A stretch of 64,000 nucleotides of DNA. Source: Chthonomonas calidirosea T49 (GTDB lineage: Bacteria > Armatimonadota > Chthonomonadetes > Chthonomonadales > Chthonomonadaceae). Below the pieces are notes generated by a model that did not search any database, had not been told where the DNA came from, and was given only the letters and a program-made list of their open reading frames with translations. How positions within the stretch are numbered: the first letter of the stretch is position 1; each line of letters opens with the position of its first letter. The stretch covers positions 1,804,674 to 1,868,673 of the forward strand of contig NC_021487.1 of NCBI RefSeq assembly GCF_000427095.1. The letters are read 5' to 3'. This document shows, one piece after another, positions 55,889 through 64,000 of the stretch. Position numbers and translations under genes: made by a program.

Positions 55889-57898
55889 CTAGAAGTGCGG
55901 TAGTTGCGCCAAATGCGAGGGACGACCGATCTTGAGCAAAACCGCACCGTGTATCGGCACCTTAACGGTGATCTGGCCGTCGTAGGTGCCGAGGTTTTTA
56001 TGGAGCCAAAGGTCACGAACGGGCTGCCGCCCCTCTAAGCCCAGCTCACTCCATGTGACGGTAACGGGCGTATCCCAATAGCCCATGTTGAGTAAGGCAA
56101 CTGCCTTAGTGCCATCGGCGAGAGGACGTGCCCAAACCTCAGTAAGGCCGGTATTGGCAACCTGACTGGCCGGTCGCCCCAAGGGGTCTTGGTTAATCGC
56201 TAGGGCCTCATCGTTCGTCAGGAGGGCCAGTGTAAAAGGATCGAGCTTGGAGAGATCACAGCCGATCAATAACGGCGCCGAGAACATGCACCACATCGTG
56301 ATGTGCATGATCTGTTCGTTGGGTGTGAGATGGCTAGGGTGAGGATTCCCCCAGCCTACACGGCCCACCACAAGCATGTCGGGGTCGTTCCAGTGGCCGG
56401 GGCCGGCATATTTCTCATGTCCTACCTGGCTGTTAATGATGCTACTAAGGCTGCCCCAGCTATCGTTGATGTCGCCCGTAGTGCGCCAGCAGTTGCCTCC
56501 CACCTCGGCTCCCCACTTCCAGACCTCGCCCATGCCATATTGGCAAAGGCTGTAGACGATGTCGCGCGGAACCTGGTCGAGGGCCTCGCGCATTACCCGA
56601 TAGGGCTTCTCCAGTCGCTCCAACCCCTCGCCGGTGGCCACGTTCCCATAGGAGCACCAGTCGTACTTAAGGTAGTCAATGCCCCACTTGGCGTAGGTCT
56701 GCGCATCCTGCAGCTCATGTTGATAGCTTCCTGGATAACCGCCACAAGTGGTTGGCCCTGGCGAAGAGTAGATGCCTATCTTCAAACCCAGACTATGAAT
56801 ATAGGCGGCGAGGGCGGGAAGATCGGGGAACTTCTGGTTGGTCGTGATCTCGCCATCCGGTTTACGGGGACCCTCCCACGTGTCATCAATGTTGATGTAC
56901 TGATAACCGTGCGCCGCTAAACCGCTACGCACCATCCAGTCGGCAGCCTCCTTCACCTTCTCTTGGTCTACTGCGCCGGCCCAAACGTTCCAAGAGTTCC
57001 AGCCCATCGGCGGCGTGAGGGCCAACTTGTGTTTACCCCCCACAATGATTAGATCACGATGCGCCACGCCGCGCGCCCCTCGCACCGTGATGTGAACTAC
57101 CGTTTGCCCAGCATGTTCCAATCGCCCGCTGATAATCCCCTTATCCGCATCCAGATGTAGGCCTGCCGGCAGCGGAGAGGCAGAGAAATGGAAAGGCCCC
57201 TCGCCCGTTACCGGAATGAGAAAGAGAAACGGGTAGCCGGGAGTTGCGCCTACAACGGGCGCTCCATGAATGGCGGGACGAGGGTCTGGCTTGGGAATGG
57301 TCATTCGCGGTGGCTCATCCTGCCCTATTGGAACGCTTTGCGGCCGAACAGCGGTGCCCGGTTTCAGCAGTAGCAGAGCACCACCCCAGTCGGCATGATC
57401 AAAATCAATGCCATCGCCCGCATCGGTTACAAGCAGCAGCATGTTCTTTGCCCCATCTAAAGGCACTGAGAGCAGCTTTGGAGGCTCCTTACCGCGTAGC
57501 ACACCGCTGTCGGCCACCTTCTTATTGTCTACATAGATCTGGAAGTCAACGGAACCGCGCCCCATCGTCTCATCGTCCACACCCACCATCGCCTCGAAGC
57601 GTGTGGCGCACCCGTTCAACTGCACAAGGAGGGCGCTGACGGCATGAGTGCCAATGCCATGCGGATAGACTACCCCACCGAGAGTAATGGGGTGATTGTC
57701 TACACTGCGCCCTGCATGCGGCTCTCCCCACCCTTGTGTCATATTACGGAGATTTACCTGCTCGAGCCAAAACCCGTTCGGCGGTGCGATGTCAGCTTGT
57801 AACTCGGCCGCCTCGTTCTGCCCACGCGGGACGAAAGAGAGGCTCAGCAGCACCAGCCCCATGCCACAAAACCATCCTATCGTTCGTCTAAGCGACAT
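55889..57898 (-). CDS. Exported GH27 alpha-galactosidase with an NPCBM domain
   Basis: This enzyme should cleave terminal alpha-galactose outside the membrane. A signal peptide (GMGLVLLSLSFVPRG) is followed by an NPCBM domain at about residues 45-180 (YPHGIGTHAVSALLVQLNG), a putative Ig-like domain with PLPAGLHLDADKGIISG, and the GH27 barrel from about 290: TPPMGWNSWN, YINIDDTW, the nucleophile Asp in YLKYDWCSYG and the acid/base Asp in RTTGDINDSW. The C-terminal beta domain closes at 669 residues. AGGAGG lies nine bases before the ATG. A GT4 gene lies upstream on the same strand. Confidence 0.93.
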   Translation of the reverse strand: MSLRRTIGWFCGMGLVLLSLSFVPRGQNEAAELQADIAPPNGFWLEQVNLRNMTQGWGEPHAGRSVDNHPITLGGVVYPHGIGTHAVSALLVQLNGCATRFEAMVGVDDETMGRGSVDFQIYVDNKKVADSGVLRGKEPPKLLSVPLDGAKNMLLLVTDAGDGIDFDHADWGGALLLLKPGTAVRPQSVPIGQDEPPRMTIPKPDPRPAIHGAPVVGATPGYPFLFLIPVTGEGPFHFSASPLPAGLHLDADKGIISGRLEHAGQTVVHITVRGARGVAHRDLIIVGGKHKLALTPPMGWNSWNVWAGAVDQEKVKEAADWMVRSGLAAHGYQYINIDDTWEGPRKPDGEITTNQKFPDLPALAAYIHSLGLKIGIYSSPGPTTCGGYPGSYQHELQDAQTYAKWGIDYLKYDWCSYGNVATGEGLERLEKPYRVMREALDQVPRDIVYSLCQYGMGEVWKWGAEVGGNCWRTTGDINDSWGSLSSIINSQVGHEKYAGPGHWNDPDMLVVGRVGWGNPHPSHLTPNEQIMHITMWCMFSAPLLIGCDLSKLDPFTLALLTNDEALAINQDPLGRPASQVANTGLTEVWARPLADGTKAVALLNMGYWDTPVTVTWSELGLEGRQPVRDLWLHKNLGTYDGQITVKVPIHGAVLLKIGRPSHLAQLPHF

Positions 57899-57923
57899 CT
57901 ACATCTCCTCCTGAAGTACGCAT

Positions 57924-59180
57924 CTACCAGTTGCTTTTTTTGTACTCTTTCCACACGCGAGAATAAACATCGTAGGTCTGTTTGGCAATGCGGTGCCAAT
58001 TGAAAAAGGTTTTCACGCGTTCATAAGCTCGCTCCGCCATTTGGCGCGCATGTTCCTGGTCGTTCAGTACGCGCAGAAGTCCCCACGCTAGGCTGTCGGG
58101 GTTGTTAAGCCACGTTACCGTGCCGGTAACATCATGCTCCACAATCTCCTTTAACCCACCAGCATCCGAAACCACTACGGGCACTTTGGCAGCCATCGCT
58201 TCAAGTGCAACAATGCCGAATGGCTCGTAAAGGCTTGGGAAACAGGCCACGTCGGCCACCTTATAGAGTCGTAGTAACGTGTCGTCAGGCACAAAACCGG
58301 TGAAGTAAACGTAGGGTGCCACTCCCAGCGCTTCGGCCTGCTCCACAAGATGCTGCCGATAGCCACCACCGGCCACAACAAGCTTAACCTTCGGATAGCT
58401 TGCGCGAACTCTTGGCAGGGCATCAATAAGCACCTGGCATCCCTTCTCTCGCACGCCACGCCCCACAAACAGAATGATCTTCTCATCCGGTGCCGCGTAC
58501 TGCGCCCGAAAGGCCGCCGCCTCCTCCGGAGGAAAATCGAAATCGAACTTCTCCCAGCGGATTCCGTTATAGATGATATCAATCTTATCGGAGGGGCATT
58601 GAAGTGCGTACTCCACCTCCCCTTTCATAAAGCCAGAACAGACGATCACCCTCCATGCCTCGGTAATAAGTTGGCGCTCAATATGGTCAATATAGCGCGA
58701 CATATCGTTGTGGATGCCGTTATTGCGACCAAACTCCGTGGCATGAACCGTGGCTACCATGGGGATTTTAAAAGCATGTTTTAGCTCCACAGCGGAAAAA
58801 TAGGCCAACCAATCGTGCGGATGAAGCACTATTCCCTGCTTTATGGGCAGCTTTTTGGGGTCTTTTGGAGCCTCTGACGGCGCCATTGGCGCAAGCCACT
58901 CTCGACAGAGGGCGTAGGCCCTATCGCGCATCGCCGCATTCAACTGATGAACCCAGTGAATAAAATCTTTGTGCCCTCCCGGAGCATCATACGCTGCCAC
59001 CCGATGAACATGCACCTTTTGGCAAACCTCTTCGGCAGGCGCCCCAGGAAAATCACAGGTCACTACATGCACCTCTACATCTGGCAACCGTGCCAACTCC
59101 CAAGAAAGCTCCTCCACATGGCGGGCAATGCCCCCAACGATGCGTGGAGGATATTCCCAGGTCAGCATGATAATACGCAC
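57924..59180 (-). CDS. Glycosyltransferase family 4, glycogen-synthase-like
   Basis: A GT-B enzyme of 418 residues with the start MRIIMLTWEYPPRIVGGIAR, where the Gly-Gly loop binds the nucleotide sugar, HPHDWLAYF and HATEFGRNNG in the acceptor domain, FVGRGVREKGCQVLI, and FPSLYEPFGIVALEAMA. The start is GTG at 59180 after GGGAGG. The EYPP and HATEFGR features are like those of actinobacterial GlgM-type maltosyl 1-phosphate synthases, but other alpha-glycosyl transfers are possible. It may pair with glgP in glucan metabolism. Confidence 0.9.
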   Translation of the reverse strand: MRIIMLTWEYPPRIVGGIARHVEELSWELARLPDVEVHVVTCDFPGAPAEEVCQKVHVHRVAAYDAPGGHKDFIHWVHQLNAAMRDRAYALCREWLAPMAPSEAPKDPKKLPIKQGIVLHPHDWLAYFSAVELKHAFKIPMVATVHATEFGRNNGIHNDMSRYIDHIERQLITEAWRVIVCSGFMKGEVEYALQCPSDKIDIIYNGIRWEKFDFDFPPEEAAAFRAQYAAPDEKIILFVGRGVREKGCQVLIDALPRVRASYPKVKLVVAGGGYRQHLVEQAEALGVAPYVYFTGFVPDDTLLRLYKVADVACFPSLYEPFGIVALEAMAAKVPVVVSDAGGLKEIVEHDVTGTVTWLNNPDSLAWGLLRVLNDQEHARQMAERAYERVKTFFNWHRIAKQTYDVYSRVWKEYKKSNW

Positions 59181-59262
59181 CGATGCCTCCCAAAAATGGT
59201 AAAAAGTCCCTGCAGCTTACACAGCGAAGCGCCTACTATTTCGACGTGAGCCGTTGCTTTTC

Positions 59263-60243
59263 CTACCCTTCAGGCAAACGTTTGGCAAGGGCTATTTCAC
59301 CAACAGCACAAAGCAGATCCTCACAACGTTCGATTCCTTTTAGATGCGCCCGGCCCCGCGGGGTGTGCACCCCCTCCATCGGAAGCGCAATAGAAAGGGT
59401 ACGCGCCAAAGGCGTAAATAAAACGGTCTGGCTGCCGGAGCGCGCACCAGAGACACGAAAAGCAGTCCCCTCGCGCTCTAACTGCTCGGCCACACGAATG
59501 CCAAACGAGGGGTCAATAAAGTTGCGCCCCTCAAAATAGCGCAGGGACGGCACATCAAGAGCTCCATCGGCCAAATTGCGAATATCGGGCACATCGGCGT
59601 TCACAATGAGCTGCAGATGGGGAGCATGACGTTGTAAAAAGACCGCTCCCTTACGAGCCACCTCCATCGCACACTCTTCAGCCATCACCAACATCGCCCC
59701 AACACGAGCGCTGTCCAAACGTCTCACCGCCTCCACAACCGCATAGAGCGTCGCCCGAGGGTCTATTGCCTTCCCATAAACCCACTCTTGCTCAAAGAGC
59801 GTAGGCTGCTGAAAAGTGAAGACCGTGCGATACGGCCTTATGCCATCGCCCTCTACCAATAAGCTCTCCTCATCTCCATACTTCTCAATCCTTCCCTGGA
59901 TCGGATGGGCTTCATCTGCCCGTGATGCTAACCAATCTATGGCCTGAAGGGTATTTTCAGCGAAAAGCCTCGGGGCGTTGCCCCAAACCCTCGTGATAAA
60001 CCCACCGCCTTCCGCCGGCCCGTAAACACATCCTCCGATCTCATCCATATGCGCGATAAAAACCACCTCTAGCTCCTCAGGAGTGCCTTCTTGCTTCTGG
60101 AATAGACAAAATCCATCCGGAACTAGGGTCTGAACGTAGCTTGCTCCAAAACGCTCGGAAAGCAAACTCAGCACCGGCCCGCAAGCGGTGCCAACGGCTG
60201 GAGCTTCCATCAACCTCCCCAAAAACTCTTTGTCCAAAGCCAT
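59263..60243 (-). CDS. M42-family metallo-aminopeptidase
   Basis: M42 enzymes are di-zinc aminopeptidases, often forming TET particles. FIAHMDEIGGCVYG supplies the first His and Asp, and EECAMEVARKGAVF carries the Glu pair with general base. The bridging Asp region reads KAIDPRATLY rather than the usual ALDDRxG. Late VHTPRG gives the last His. The ATG at 60243 follows AGGAGAG; the frame is open 30 bases upstream. The length is 326 residues. The altered DDR motif makes activity or specificity uncertain. Confidence 0.82.
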   Translation of the reverse strand: MALDKEFLGRLMEAPAVGTACGPVLSLLSERFGASYVQTLVPDGFCLFQKQEGTPEELEVVFIAHMDEIGGCVYGPAEGGGFITRVWGNAPRLFAENTLQAIDWLASRADEAHPIQGRIEKYGDEESLLVEGDGIRPYRTVFTFQQPTLFEQEWVYGKAIDPRATLYAVVEAVRRLDSARVGAMLVMAEECAMEVARKGAVFLQRHAPHLQLIVNADVPDIRNLADGALDVPSLRYFEGRNFIDPSFGIRVAEQLEREGTAFRVSGARSGSQTVLFTPLARTLSIALPMEGVHTPRGRAHLKGIERCEDLLCAVGEIALAKRLPEG

Positions 60244-60331
60244 CTTTTCTCTCCTGTTCGTTGCTGCCAACATTATGTACCATCCTTTCCTTGAACGCTT
60301 AGCAGAGGGCGCTAAGTTGAAAAATTTTTTG

Positions 60332-60360
60332 TTGCTTTTGGTGCAAAAAGTAGTTATAAT
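60332..60360 (+). promoter_or_regulatory. Promoter of the 60427 gene
   Basis: TTGCTT at 60332-60337 and TATAAT at 60355-60360 are 17 bases apart in an AT-rich stretch. The leader is about 60 bases and ends with AAGGAGA. Confidence 0.75.
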
Positions 60361-60426
60361 AGGGTGTGACGGAAAGATGGATAGGGCTTTCCGTTATGTC
60401 TCTCTACACGGCAAGGAGATCAAAAA

Positions 60427-61020
60427 ATGCTGCCCAAATCCTTTGAACTGCCCGGCTCTTTGGAGTTTGTGGGCGTGCCACGTGATTATGGAAAAGTCTA
60501 CGGCAACGTTGTATGGGGCATGGTGTCGCTGGATAAAGTCTGGATTCCGGCGGCGCTAAACCAACTGCCAGACGACTATTTCGATGTGGACTGCCTGGAT
60601 GAACCCATCCGTGTCCCTGTGCGGGGGTATGTGAGCTTTCCCGACCCCAGCCGTGCGTTTCTGCGCTTTGAAGTTGACCAGGACTCCGATTACCTGTTCA
60701 CCCACTTAAATGGCGAGCTAAGCGCCATACAGGCCGCTCTTCAGCGACAAACCAAAAGCCGTGTGCTCTGGGATATCGTCTACACAGGTTTCCAGATAAC
60801 GGGGGCGGGCATCCATTTGACATCCTACCATATTCCGTTCGTGGCGTTTAGTGCATGGGTGGCCGTGCTCGAAAGGCTCGATCCGACTTCAGGTTTCACC
60901 GTTACCGTGTTGGATAGCACACCACAACCACCGACCCTGCAGCAGTTCATCACTTTCAACAAGATGCCCTGCACGCTTAGGTCTTTTGAACCGCCCGTGT
61001 TTACCGGCACCAAAAGATAG
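60427..61020 (+). CDS. Unrecognised 197-residue protein
   Basis: I do not recognise this protein. It has no signal peptide and no long hydrophobic helix. It is rich in aromatic residues (VGVPRDYGKVYGNVVWGMV, LTSYHIPFVAFSAWVAVL) and appears to be a mixed alpha/beta fold. The strong promoter, AAGGAGA site and clean ATG support that it is expressed. It lies 24 bases before a GloVer-repeat protein gene and probably shares its transcript. Confidence 0.7.
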   Translation: MLPKSFELPGSLEFVGVPRDYGKVYGNVVWGMVSLDKVWIPAALNQLPDDYFDVDCLDEPIRVPVRGYVSFPDPSRAFLRFEVDQDSDYLFTHLNGELSAIQAALQRQTKSRVLWDIVYTGFQITGAGIHLTSYHIPFVAFSAWVAVLERLDPTSGFTVTVLDSTPQPPTLQQFITFNKMPCTLRSFEPPVFTGTKR

Positions 61021-61044
61021 CCATCGAGTGGAATAGCTCGCGAA

Positions 61045-62340
61045 ATGGACGGTCGTCCCAAAAAGGGAACTGCCCTTTTAGTGGGAGATGTTTTTGTTCT
61101 CTGGAGTGCGGTGGCTTGGTATCTGCTTCACCGAGAGCCCCAGTCGCTTACCTTTCTGCACGTGTTTTCGTCCTCTGACTCTAGCATCATTAATGCAGAC
61201 GGCGCCCACCCAGAAACGCTCATTCTAGGGCAAGATGGCGCCCTCTACGGCACGACCTATGACGGTGGCCCCTCTGGTTGCGGCGTGGTCTTTCGGTTAG
61301 ACCCACGCTCTGGTTCTTTCTGTGTCCTACACAACTTTGATACAGTGGAAAATGTGTTCGTTCAGGACGATCTGATGCAGGCAAGCAATGGACTGCTCTA
61401 CGGAGATCGCTACGATATCAAAAGCCAAACGGGCATTTTATTTGCCATGCGCCCCGACGGCAGCGACTTTAGAATACTCCACCGGTTCAATAAAACCGAT
61501 GGAAGCCCCTACACCTTGTTCGAAGGTCCAGACAGATTTTTATACGGAGCCACTCAACAGACCCCCACACGGCCGCCAGCACTTCCTATCGTCTACAAGA
61601 TCGCCCTTAATGGCAGCGGCTATCAGGTTTTACATCGCTTTAGAAAAGATAGTCAGCTTTATCAAGCCTCACTATTTACGGATCGTAACAATCTCTACGG
61701 ATTTTATCATTTATCACCTGGCCTATTTTTGAATAGCTATTCGCTCTTTGTGTTAAGTTTCGACGGGAAACACTTCCGACAATTCACCTGTCCTTTTACT
61801 CAGGACGTTCAGGATAGCCAACCACACCCTTCAGCCTTAGCTTTGCCCGACGGAAGCTTCTTCTGCTGGGCTACTGACAGCTCAAAGTACGCTGCACTAT
61901 GCCGCTTCCAACCGGCAGGCTGCGCCCTTCAAAGTCGCTATTCAATTAAACTGCTTCTAAACTACGCGAACCGTTTCAGCCCTCCCAAATCAAGCTCAGA
62001 CAGCAGTCTTGTCTTGGGTTCGGACGGGGCCATCTACGGAAACCTCGATCTGGCTCATTATGAACCTCCAACTCGCTTTTACGAAGCCATCTTCCGTATC
62101 AACACCGACGGAACGCACTTCCAGATTCTGCACCTTTTCAAATCATCCTCCTCTTCCATGCCCAAGCCGTTGCAGAAGCTGTTTCCGTTTCTCCACCTCT
62201 CGGGCTCAACCCACCAATATGTAGAATCCCCCATCGTTAAGCGTCTCCTTTGGGGTGGCAATAACACCCTCTACGGCATCCTAATCGATCGTGCCCATCC
62301 CAACGGAGCCATCTTTCGTCTACAGGTGCCTCCCTCTTGA
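61045..62340 (+). CDS. GloVer-repeat protein with an N-terminal membrane anchor
   Basis: After a short basic start and one hydrophobic helix (ALLVGDVFVLWSAVAWYLL), the protein carries tandem repeats of the choice-of-anchor GloVer type: LILGQDGALYGTTYDGG, GVVFRLD, and VLHNF, then GLLYGDRYD, FLYGATQQ, AIYGNLD and TLYGILID. They should build a beta propeller outside the membrane. The length is 431 residues. No enzymatic residue is recognisable. Some repeats are degenerate. Confidence 0.82.
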   Translation: MDGRPKKGTALLVGDVFVLWSAVAWYLLHREPQSLTFLHVFSSSDSSIINADGAHPETLILGQDGALYGTTYDGGPSGCGVVFRLDPRSGSFCVLHNFDTVENVFVQDDLMQASNGLLYGDRYDIKSQTGILFAMRPDGSDFRILHRFNKTDGSPYTLFEGPDRFLYGATQQTPTRPPALPIVYKIALNGSGYQVLHRFRKDSQLYQASLFTDRNNLYGFYHLSPGLFLNSYSLFVLSFDGKHFRQFTCPFTQDVQDSQPHPSALALPDGSFFCWATDSSKYAALCRFQPAGCALQSRYSIKLLLNYANRFSPPKSSSDSSLVLGSDGAIYGNLDLAHYEPPTRFYEAIFRINTDGTHFQILHLFKSSSSSMPKPLQKLFPFLHLSGSTHQYVESPIVKRLLWGGNNTLYGILIDRAHPNGAIFRLQVPPS

Positions 62341-62366
62341 ACTTTAGGCCTAAAAACGGCTAAAAT
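62337..62366 (+). promoter_or_regulatory. Promoter giving a leaderless transcript
   Basis: TTGAAC at 62337-62342 and TAAAAT at 62361-62366 are 18 bases apart. The ATG of the next gene is at 62372, five bases past the -10, so transcription should begin at or next to the start codon. Confidence 0.65.
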
Positions 62367-62371
62367 AGAAT

Positions 62372-62698
62372 ATGACTACTGAGGCGGGACATGGATACCA
62401 GCAAGCGCAGCTAGAAGACCTCGCGAAGCGGATCTGCGGGCACATCCAAAGCGAATGGGCTGCATTCAACACGCAGGTGTTCTACCGCCTTCATACCGAT
62501 AAGTACATAGATGTCACGGTTATTTCGTCTCTCTTTGAGGGGCAGATGGGGCCGGAGCGCGAAGGAGCCCTGTGGCAGCTTTTAGCGCCGTTCTCACCAC
62601 AAGAGCTACTGCATTTAACGGGTTGCCTCTTATTGACTCCGTCGGAAGCACAGCGCCTTGCCATCGAGCGCCCCACATCTACAAAGGGAGAACTATAA
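62372..62698 (+). CDS. Small unrecognised protein, probably leaderless
   Basis: I do not recognise this 108-residue protein. It is acidic to neutral, largely helical in appearance (AQLEDLAKRICGHIQSEW, then EALWQLL-type segments), with no signal peptide. No ribosome site precedes the ATG, but a promoter lies exactly where a leaderless mRNA would need it. A small lipoprotein gene follows by 19 bases. Confidence 0.7.
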   Translation: MTTEAGHGYQQAQLEDLAKRICGHIQSEWAAFNTQVFYRLHTDKYIDVTVISSLFEGQMGPEREGALWQLLAPFSPQELLHLTGCLLLTPSEAQRLAIERPTSTKGEL

Positions 62699-62717
62699 AA
62701 GATGAAGGAGCGTTCTA

Positions 62718-63014
62718 GTGAAGCTTTTTAGCGGCCGTAAACGCATCTTTTTCGGGTTTTTGGCGCTCTTAGGTTTGGCAGCGCTCGCCGGTTGCGATGC
62801 TTTTCCTATTCACTACACGTCACCGGGCTACGAAAGCGACTTTGTGGAGGGAGATAACGGCACCGGTCGTCAACTCGGCGCCGGCGGCACCGGTGTAGGG
62901 CGCATTAGTCAGCAGGGTGGTACCGTTGAGCAGACCGGCACGACCACTCAACGGCTTAGTAGCGGCAATGCCGGCGTGGTCTCAAGCCCAGGCCCCGGCC
63001 GCTCAGGGCGCTAA
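62718..63014 (+). CDS. Small Gly/Thr-rich lipoprotein
   Basis: The 98-residue product starts at GTG 62718 after AAGGAG. The basic start KLFSGRKR and helix FGFLALLGLAALAGC end in a lipobox. The mature chain is low-complexity, with GTGRQLGAGGTGVG and Thr/Gln/Ser repeats, and no fold can be named. A GCTCTA/TAGAGC stem at about 63034-63053 may end the transcript. Confidence 0.72.
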   Translation: MKLFSGRKRIFFGFLALLGLAALAGCDAFPIHYTSPGYESDFVEGDNGTGRQLGAGGTGVGRISQQGGTVEQTGTTTQRLSSGNAGVVSSPGPGRSGR

Positions 63015-63091
63015 TCATTACAACGTGGCTTTAGGCTCTATCTTTTTTAGAGCAGGCCGTAGGTAGATTGGACGCGATCCTCAAAAGAGCT

Positions 63092-63655
63092 CTACCCCTT
63101 GGCGGCCTCTAACTCGCGCTCCACTGGTCGAATAGAGGAAGCGGGAACGGTGGGTGCAAGAGGAGCCGGCTCCAAAAGCATCTCTTTGGTGTACAGGAAA
63201 TCTAGGCGATCGTAATCGGCCAATTCGAAATCTTTGCGCAAGACAATAGCCCCTGTGGGACACGCGTCCTGGCAGTAGCCGCAGAAAACACAGCGCAGCA
63301 TGTTGATCTCGTAGCGCGCCGCGTAGCGCTCTCCCGGAGAGTAGCGTGCCTCATCGGTGTTATCGGCCGCCTCAACATAGATGCAGCGAGCTGGACAAGC
63401 GCCCGCACAAAGGCTGCACCCGATACACTTCTCCAGTCCATCATCGTAGCGAGTGAGGTAGTGACGCCAGCGCGTGCGTGGGTACTGTTCGCGCCGCTCT
63501 TCAGGATACTGCACCGTTCCACTCGGTTTCAGCTTGAGCTGCTGCTCCACATAGTGACGCAGCGTAATGCCCATGCCGATGGCGATGGCTTTAGCACCTC
63601 CCACGGTGGCCCCCGCCTGGTTCTTAAGGGCATTAAGGCGCGTTAGGAATCCCAT
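63092..63655 (-). CDS. nuoI: NADH-quinone oxidoreductase subunit I
   Basis: NuoI is the ferredoxin-like peripheral-arm subunit of complex I. It binds two 4Fe-4S clusters through [12 protein letters not shown] and [12 protein letters not shown]. The N-terminal amphipathic part ([12 protein letters not shown]) contacts the membrane. At 187 residues it is normal in length. It directly follows nuoB, four bases apart, instead of the usual nuoH. Confidence 0.95.
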   Translation of the reverse strand: MGFLTRLNALKNQAGATVGGAKAIAIGMGITLRHYVEQQLKLKPSGTVQYPEERREQYPRTRWRHYLTRYDDGLEKCIGCSLCAGACPARCIYVEAADNTDEARYSPGERYAARYEINMLRCVFCGYCQDACPTGAIVLRKDFELADYDRLDFLYTKEMLLEPAPLAPTVPASSIRPVERELEAAKG

Positions 63656-63659
63656 GACC

Positions 63660-64000
63660 TTACTTTCCCTCCCTAGCTGTTCCCGAAGTCTCTTTTTGCA
63701 AAGGGGTCAACTCGATCAGCTTGCCCGCCCCTTGCGCCTTGATCTTCTCTTGCAGCTTCATCACAGCGTAGATAAGGGCATCTGGAGTTGGTGGGCAGCC
63801 GGGAACGTATACATCCACCGGAATGATCTGATCCACGCCCTGAATGATCGCGTAGTTATTGTACATACCGCCCGTGCTGGCACAAGCCCCCATGCTGATG
63901 ACCCATTTGGGGTTGGGCATCTGTTCGTAGATTGAGCGCAGCACAGGCCCCATCTTTGTGGAAACCCTTCCGGCCACGATCATCACATCGGCCTGACGTG
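63660..64000 (-). CDS. nuoB: NADH-quinone oxidoreductase subunit B, 5' end outside window
   Basis: The visible C-terminal part (about 113 residues) matches Nuo[35 protein letters not shown], and [21 protein letters not shown], including Cys ligands of cluster N2 next to the quinone site. The frame runs through the window edge without a start, so the gene is incomplete here. Confidence 0.95.
   Translation of the reverse strand, partial: RQADVMIVAGRVSTKMGPVLRSIYEQMPNPKWVISMGACASTGGMYNNYAIIQGVDQIIPVDVYVPGCPPTPDALIYAVMKLQEKIKAQGAGKLIELTPLQKETSGTAREGK

Overview
The window looks like chromosomal DNA from a member of the Armatimonadota, most likely a Chthonomonas-like thermophile. This is inferred from a DUF1559-type pilin whose start carries the [18 protein letters not shown] hydrophobic helix and a [14 protein letters not shown] stretch, from the moderate GC content, from the classical rpsB-tsf-pyrH-frr-uppS-dxr-rseP order, and from the many exported lipoproteins. 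No rRNA, tRNA, CRISPR array, transposase or prophage gene was seen.

Layout. 1-6924 (+) is a translation and isoprenoid operon: S2, EF-Ts, UMP kinase, RRF, UppS, Dxr and RseP, without cdsA. 6973-14199 (-) holds a frameshifted PyrD-like gene, a zinc dehydrogenase, a Mug-type DNA glycosylase, dapB and dnaE. 14660-18193 (+) is PBP2 and recN. 18215-21245 (-) is a large unrecognised protein and a SpoIIM-like membrane protein. 21399-25880 (+) is a pilin-like gene behind a perfect sigma-70 promoter and a long leader, a lipoprotein, and a fused CbiM-CbiN/PDGLE-CbiQ metal transporter with its CbiO ATPase.

25877-35129 (-) is an ion-homeostasis block. A consensus promoter drives a short structured leader ending in a strong terminator hairpin, then an MpsC-family (DUF2294) gene. 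A second terminator-like hairpin follows, then two tiny membrane ORFs (one KdpF-like), kdpA, kdpB and kdpC. The regulators come last: a PAS/HAMP histidine kinase, a receiver protein with an output domain that is not a recognisable DNA-binding fold, and a short KdpD with no kinase module. This is the best candidate in the window for an undescribed regulatory system: two apparent attenuators in series and a rearranged Kdp signalling set.

35319-46000 holds a PEP-CTERM protein, alpha-glucan phosphorylase, GmhA, a GT4 glycosyltransferase, a fasciclin protein, prfB with its programmed +1 frameshift, a 5'-nucleotidase C-terminal-domain protein, a glutaminyl-cyclase-like M28 enzyme and a PhyH-type oxygenase. 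45687-55649 is rich in exported proteins: a membrane-anchored Ig-like protein behind another structured leader, a CRTAC1/FG-GAP protein, and a lipoprotein, giant exported protein, lipoprotein series. 55650-60243 has GC-rich repeats with a 28-bp perfect palindrome, then a GH27 alpha-galactosidase, a GT4 enzyme and an M42 peptidase. 60332-63014 is a run of small lineage-specific genes, one apparently leaderless. The window ends with nuoI and a partial nuoB on the minus strand.
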